Origin: Aristaeella hokkaidonensis
GTDB lineage: Bacteria; Bacillota; Clostridia; Christensenellales; Aristaeellaceae
Assembly: GCF_018128945.1 (NCBI RefSeq)
Contig: NZ_CP068393.1
Coordinates: 1,922,001-1,986,000 of the forward strand
Reading direction: 5' to 3'
Length of the DNA stretch: 64,000 nucleotides
Shown here: piece after piece, positions 61,104 through 64,000 of the stretch
Layout: every line of letters starts with the position of its first letter
Numbering within the stretch: the stretch's first letter is position 1
Notes under the pieces: generated by a model
Seen by the model: the letters and a program-made list of their open reading frames with translations, nothing else
What the model was told of the DNA's origin: nothing
Database searches by the model: none
Position numbers and translations under genes: made by a program

Positions 61104-61329
61104 TACTGATGCTCTCATTTCTGTCTGAATTTTTTGCCTTGTCCGATACGTATCTGCGCTGCATTCCCTCTCATCCCGCTCTGTTTCTTTCCGTCCGTTT
61201 CCGCCGGGATTCCGGGAATCAGCTGTGTTCGCCGTTTATCATACAGGCGTCAGCCATATGAATAAAGGATGAAATCGGAAAAATAGAGTACCTTTTCCCG
61301 CCAGTTTTTCATTTATTGCATCCAGACTC
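61104..61329. other. Intergenic region, no gene seen
   Basis: Divergent gap of about 225 bases before the 19-bp-spacer promoter. Pyrimidine-rich on the plus strand; no repeat, tRNA or conserved RNA structure was noticed. Confidence 0.5.
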
Positions 61330-61360
61330 TTGACTTGGAGTTTACTTTAAGGTTTAACAT
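61330..61360 (+). promoter_or_regulatory. MerR-type promoter with 19-bp spacer (S component-larC)
   Basis: TTGACT (61330-61335), 19-bp spacer, TAACAT (61355-61360). The spacer contains the dyad CTTGGAGT/ACTTTAAG, the arrangement that MerR-family activators recognise and untwist. Confidence 0.7.
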
Positions 61361-61412
61361 AAGTATACTTGAAGCAGATCACTGCCAACGATATATGAGA
61401 GGAGAACTGCCC

Positions 61413-61970
61413 TTGTCTTCCCTGAAAGTTCGCAAACTGACCTATGCCGCTTTACTGCTGGCTTTGGCTGTCATGATGCCAAGAGTTGCCGGACTCATTC
61501 CGGATATCGGTAAAACCCTGAATCTGATGCATATTCCTGTGCTGCTGTGCGGTTTCCTGTGCGGCTGGTCCTGGGGCCTCGTGGTTGGCTTTACAGCTCC
61601 GCTGCTCAGTTCGCTGCTGAACGGTATGCCCGGCATTTTCCCCGATGCCACGGTAATGGCCTTTGAGCTGGCCACATACGGCGCCCTGTCCGGGCTGCTT
61701 TATATGCTGCTGCCGAAAAAGAAATGGAGCATCTACGTTTCCCTGATCGTCGCCATGCTTGCGGGCCGTATTGTATACGGCATCGTATACCTTCTCCTGA
61801 CCAGCCTGGGCCTGGTAAAGATCAATGACGCCCTGCTGGCCTTTGTCTGGGTCAGGGCGTTTGCCAAGCCTGTCCTCGGAATTATCCTGCAGATCGTCCT
61901 GGTTCCCTTGCTTGTCATGGTCCTGGAACGGGGCCGCCTGATTCTGAATAACAGGAGAACAGCCAAATGA
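61413..61970 (+). CDS. ECF transporter S component
   Basis: 185-aa integral membrane protein with five or six helices. The sequence MHIPVLLCGFLCGWSWGLVVG and FTAPLLSSLLNGMPGIFP, then MAFELATYGALSGLLY, is the signature of S components that bind a vitamin or metal-related substrate and share an energising EcfT/EcfA module encoded elsewhere. A TTG start at 61413 is chosen because gaggagaa lies 8 bases upstream; ATG 61395 lacks a site. Its stop overlaps the larC ATG (4 bases). The substrate could be a nickel- or nicotinate-type precursor of the LarC cofactor, inference only. Confidence 0.85.
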   Translation: MSSLKVRKLTYAALLLALAVMMPRVAGLIPDIGKTLNLMHIPVLLCGFLCGWSWGLVVGFTAPLLSSLLNGMPGIFPDATVMAFELATYGALSGLLYMLLPKKKWSIYVSLIVAMLAGRIVYGIVYLLLTSLGLVKINDALLAFVWVRAFAKPVLGIILQIVLVPLLVMVLERGRLILNNRRTAK

Positions 61971-63292
61971 AGACACTGTATCTGGAATGCGCCATGGGCG
62001 CTGCCGGGGATATGCTCACCGCCGCCCTGCTGGAGCTGACCGGCGACCGCCAGGCTTTCATTGACAAAATGAACGCCATCGGCCTGCCCGGCGTCACGGT
62101 TGCTGCCGAAGGATCGGTCAAGTGCGGCATCACCGGAACGCATGTGAAGGTTACCGTGGACGGCGTGGAGGAAGAAACCGGAGACGCCCATGACCACCAC
62201 CATCATGATCACGATCACCATGATCACGATCACCATGATCATGACCATGAACATCACCACCATGATCACGATCATCATCACGAGCATGGCCATGATCACC
62301 ATGAAGAAGAACATGATCATCATCACGATCACGACCATGGACATCATCACCATGCCTCCGTGGCGGATATTGAAGCGCTGATCAACAGTCTGGATGTGTC
62401 CGACCGGGTCAAGGCCGACGCCAAGGCTGTGTATGCTCTTATTGCTGACGCGGAAAGCCGGGTCCACGGCCGTCCCGTCACCGAGATCCATTTCCATGAA
62501 GTGGGTACCCTGGACGCGGTGGCGGACGTTGTAGGCGTCTGCCTGCTGATGGAACAGCTTTCCCCGGACCAGGTCATTGCCTCCCCCGTTCACACCGGCA
62601 GCGGCCATGTGCACTGTGCCCATGGTATCCTGCCCGTTCCCGCCCCGGCCACCGCGCTGATCCTGGAAGGCATTCCCTCCTACGGTGGGGAAATCAGGGG
62701 TGAGCTCTGCACGCCCACCGGCGCTGCCCTGCTGAAGCACTTTGTCTCCCGTTTCGGCAGCCGTCCTGTTATGGCCGTGGAAGCCATCGGCTACGGCATG
62801 GGCAAAAAGGATTTTGAGCAGGCCAACTGTGTCCGCGCCTTCCTGGGCGAAAGTGAAGGAGAGCGGGAAACCATTACCCGCCTCGAGTGCAATCTGGACG
62901 ACATGACCGGCGAGGATATCGCCTTTGCCATGGAGCAGCTCTTCGCTGCCGGCGCCCGGGACGTCTACACTCAGCCCATCGGCATGAAGAAGAGCCGCCC
63001 TGGCATCCTGCTGTCGGTCATCTGCCTGGCGCAGGACGCGGATCAGCTGGCGGAAGTTATGATGAAGCACACCACTACCCTGGGGATCCGCCGCCAGGAC
63101 ATGAGCCGGTATGTGCTGGACCGGAAGCAGGAAACCGTCACCACAGAATACGGCCCCGTCCGGGTCAAGCATGCCTCCGGCATGGGCGTGGATCGGGTCA
63201 AGCCGGAATATGAGGATATCGCGGCCCTGGCAAAGGAACATAATGTACCGCTGAGCGCCATCCGGGAAGCTGTCCTCAAAAGCCTGTCCTGA
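61967..63292 (+). CDS. larC: Nickel pincer cofactor biosynthesis protein LarC
   Basis: 441 aa. LarC inserts nickel into the pincer nucleotide cofactor of lactate racemase-type enzymes. The N-terminal domain starts MKTLYLECAMGAAGDML; residues about 75-128 are a run dominated by His and Asp, a likely nickel store; then VTEIHFHEVGTLDAVADVVG, the C-terminal LarC2 part with LECNLDDMTGEDIAFAME and TQPIGMKKSRPGILL. Lactobacillus plantarum makes LarC by a -1 frameshift; here both halves are in one frame. larA/larB/larE are not in the window. Confidence 0.93.
   Translation: MKTLYLECAMGAAGDMLTAALLELTGDRQAFIDKMNAIGLPGVTVAAEGSVKCGITGTHVKVTVDGVEEETGDAHDHHHHDHDHHDHDHHDHDHEHHHHDHDHHHEHGHDHHEEEHDHHHDHDHGHHHHASVADIEALINSLDVSDRVKADAKAVYALIADAESRVHGRPVTEIHFHEVGTLDAVADVVGVCLLMEQLSPDQVIASPVHTGSGHVHCAHGILPVPAPATALILEGIPSYGGEIRGELCTPTGAALLKHFVSRFGSRPVMAVEAIGYGMGKKDFEQANCVRAFLGESEGERETITRLECNLDDMTGEDIAFAMEQLFAAGARDVYTQPIGMKKSRPGILLSVICLAQDADQLAEVMMKHTTTLGIRRQDMSRYVLDRKQETVTTEYGPVRVKHASGMGVDRVKPEYEDIAALAKEHNVPLSAIREAVLKSLS
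62188..62352. repeat. CAT/CAC/GAT-rich low-complexity coding repeat
   Basis: His/Asp codon repeats of larC encoding the metal-binding tract (about residues 75-128). On the opposite strand it yields long Met/Ile/Val-rich spurious frames. Confidence 0.85.
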
Positions 63293-63306
63293 CGCCGTTT
63301 TCCCTG

Positions 63307-63337
63307 TTGACTTAGAGTAAACTCAAATGTTTATACT
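63307..63337 (+). promoter_or_regulatory. MerR-type promoter with 19-bp spacer (membrane proteins)
   Basis: TTGACT (63307-63312), 19-bp spacer, TATACT (63332-63337), with the dyad TTAGAGT/ACTCAAA in the spacer. Closely similar to 61330-61360. Confidence 0.72.
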
Positions 63338-63382
63338 GAACGCAGGAAATCCGCGTTCATGATATAAAAGGAGGAAGCAAAT

Positions 63383-63790
63383 ATGGCATGTTTTATCGTC
63401 CCCGCCGTGGAAGCAATCGTCGTTACCGTTGTGAGAAAAGTGATCGAGAAGAAGGAAAAGCAGCCTGAAGAAGTCTCCGTCGTCCTGGACGGCACTCCGG
63501 AAACTGCGTATAAAGTCCCCTTCTCCCGGAAACTGAAGTGGCTCACCAACCTGCTCTGGGGCGGTTCCGCCCTGCTGGCTTTCGAGCACGTCTGGCACGG
63601 AGAGGTTGTACCGTGGTTCCCCTTCCTTACAGCAGCGGCCGATCCGGCTGACGCGGCCGAAATGCTGCATGAAATGGCAACTGTCGGTGTGTCCATGGCT
63701 GCCCTGGTCACCCTGGTCTGGCTGGCTATGCTGGGTGTGTCCGCCGTCATTGAAAAGCGGGCCCTCAAGGCTGAACCCGTCAAGGCGTAA
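63383..63790 (+). CDS. Small membrane protein of unknown function
   Basis: 135 aa beginning MACFIVPAVEAIVVTVV, with no signal peptide but three hydrophobic stretches (about 2-18, 56-76 and 98-120). The short charged stretch of Lys/Glu (19-33) and the Glu/Lys-rich C-terminus flank them. I do not recognise a domain. The start follows aaaggagg. Its promoter is nearly identical in design to the one before the S component-larC operon, so the two units are probably co-regulated. Cotranscribed with the next gene. Confidence 0.75.
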   Translation: MACFIVPAVEAIVVTVVRKVIEKKEKQPEEVSVVLDGTPETAYKVPFSRKLKWLTNLLWGGSALLAFEHVWHGEVVPWFPFLTAAADPADAAEMLHEMATVGVSMAALVTLVWLAMLGVSAVIEKRALKAEPVKA

Positions 63791-63804
63791 GGGAGGACAC
63801 AGAC

Positions 63805-64000
63805 ATGACACTACTTGTATCTGTTTTTGCTGCCATTATCAGCACAGTTCTCTGGTATAAAAACGCTCCGAAAAACGAAATGAAGCTCGGCATCCTCTGC
63901 TGGCTCTTCTGGGGTGCTTCCCTGATGTGGCTGGTGGACGCCATCTTTGAATATGCGGAACTGAAGGCTGCTTACTTCACCCCGGCGCCTGCGGATATGC
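63805..64000 (+). CDS. Membrane protein, N-terminal part (cut by window edge)
   Basis: Partial: 65 codons from ATG 63805 (gggagg 8 bases upstream) to the window edge. Begins MTLLVSVFAAIISTVLWY, a membrane helix, then a Lys-rich loop and a second helix LGILCWLFWGASLMWLVDAI. Fourteen bases after the preceding membrane-protein gene, so the two form an operon. Family not recognised. Confidence 0.75.
   Translation, partial: MTLLVSVFAAIISTVLWYKNAPKNEMKLGILCWLFWGASLMWLVDAIFEYAELKAAYFTPAPADM

Noticed and set aside
61733..63241. 502-codon minus-strand frame rich in Met/Val/Ile
   Set aside because: Reverse complement of the larC His/Asp tract; the composition is an artefact.

Overview
The window reads as chromosome from a Gram-positive anaerobe of the class Clostridia. 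The evidence is a butyrate kinase, a sortase with its surface substrate, a LytTR/DUF3021 module, a CotH-family protein, DUF4867, DUF1887 and DUF4179 proteins, an ECF-transporter S component and moderately high GC by eye. A gut or rumen relative of Christensenellales/Oscillospiraceae is my guess, not a demonstrated placement. No rRNA, CRISPR array, prophage or insertion sequence is visible. Two alanine tRNAs are present (GGC at 19218-19290, CGC at 36220-36292).

Layout. 1-2.4 kb: OmpR-type two-component system beside a secreted protein cut by the window edge, with phased operator half-sites at both promoters. 2.5-9.2 kb: PdxA-family enzyme, GPH-like transporter, glycerophosphodiesterase, GH38 mannosidase. 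9.2-13.3 kb: two secreted proteins, an XRE regulator and a lone ECF sigma factor. 13.5-14.7 kb: an orphan CARF-DUF1887 (Card1/Can2-like) nuclease. 14.8-17.4 kb: ABC transporter with LytTR regulator and DUF3021. 17.5-19.3 kb: butyrate kinase, structured repeats, tRNA-Ala. 19.4-22.9 kb: sortase and its LPXTG-like beta-helix surface protein. 23-34.5 kb: housekeeping genes (M32 peptidase, Tgt, RluA, rRNA methyltransferase, a GH4-like protein lacking metal ligands, IleRS, DeoC). 34.5-41.5 kb: L,D-transpeptidase, tRNA-Ala, a repeat-rich stretch, CotH, flavoprotein, methyltransferase, a decayed acetyltransferase, an AAA ATPase. 41.6-51.8 kb: M29 aminopeptidase, MBL hydrolase, methyltransferases, M48 protease, a double GNAT protein behind a leader-peptide attenuator, amidase, DUF402, a TetR/hydrolase pair. 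51.9-58.7 kb: ECF sigma, DUF4179 protein and four tandem secreted solute-binding-like proteins without a permease. 58.8-61.1 kb: nitrilase-like, HAD and metalloprotease-like lipoprotein genes. 61.3-64 kb: S component, LarC and small membrane proteins behind two promoters with 19-bp spacers.

The most unusual observations are: (1) a ribosome-mediated transcription attenuator with an 18-residue leader peptide upstream of the tandem GNAT gene; (2) a structured repeat, with compensatory base changes between copies, placed in the same order and orientation downstream of both tRNA-Ala genes; (3) the four-gene secreted binding-protein array tied to a sigma/DUF4179 pair; (4) two MerR-type promoters in the LarC region; (5) the orphan CARF nuclease; and (6) the GH4-like protein without its catalytic metal ligands.
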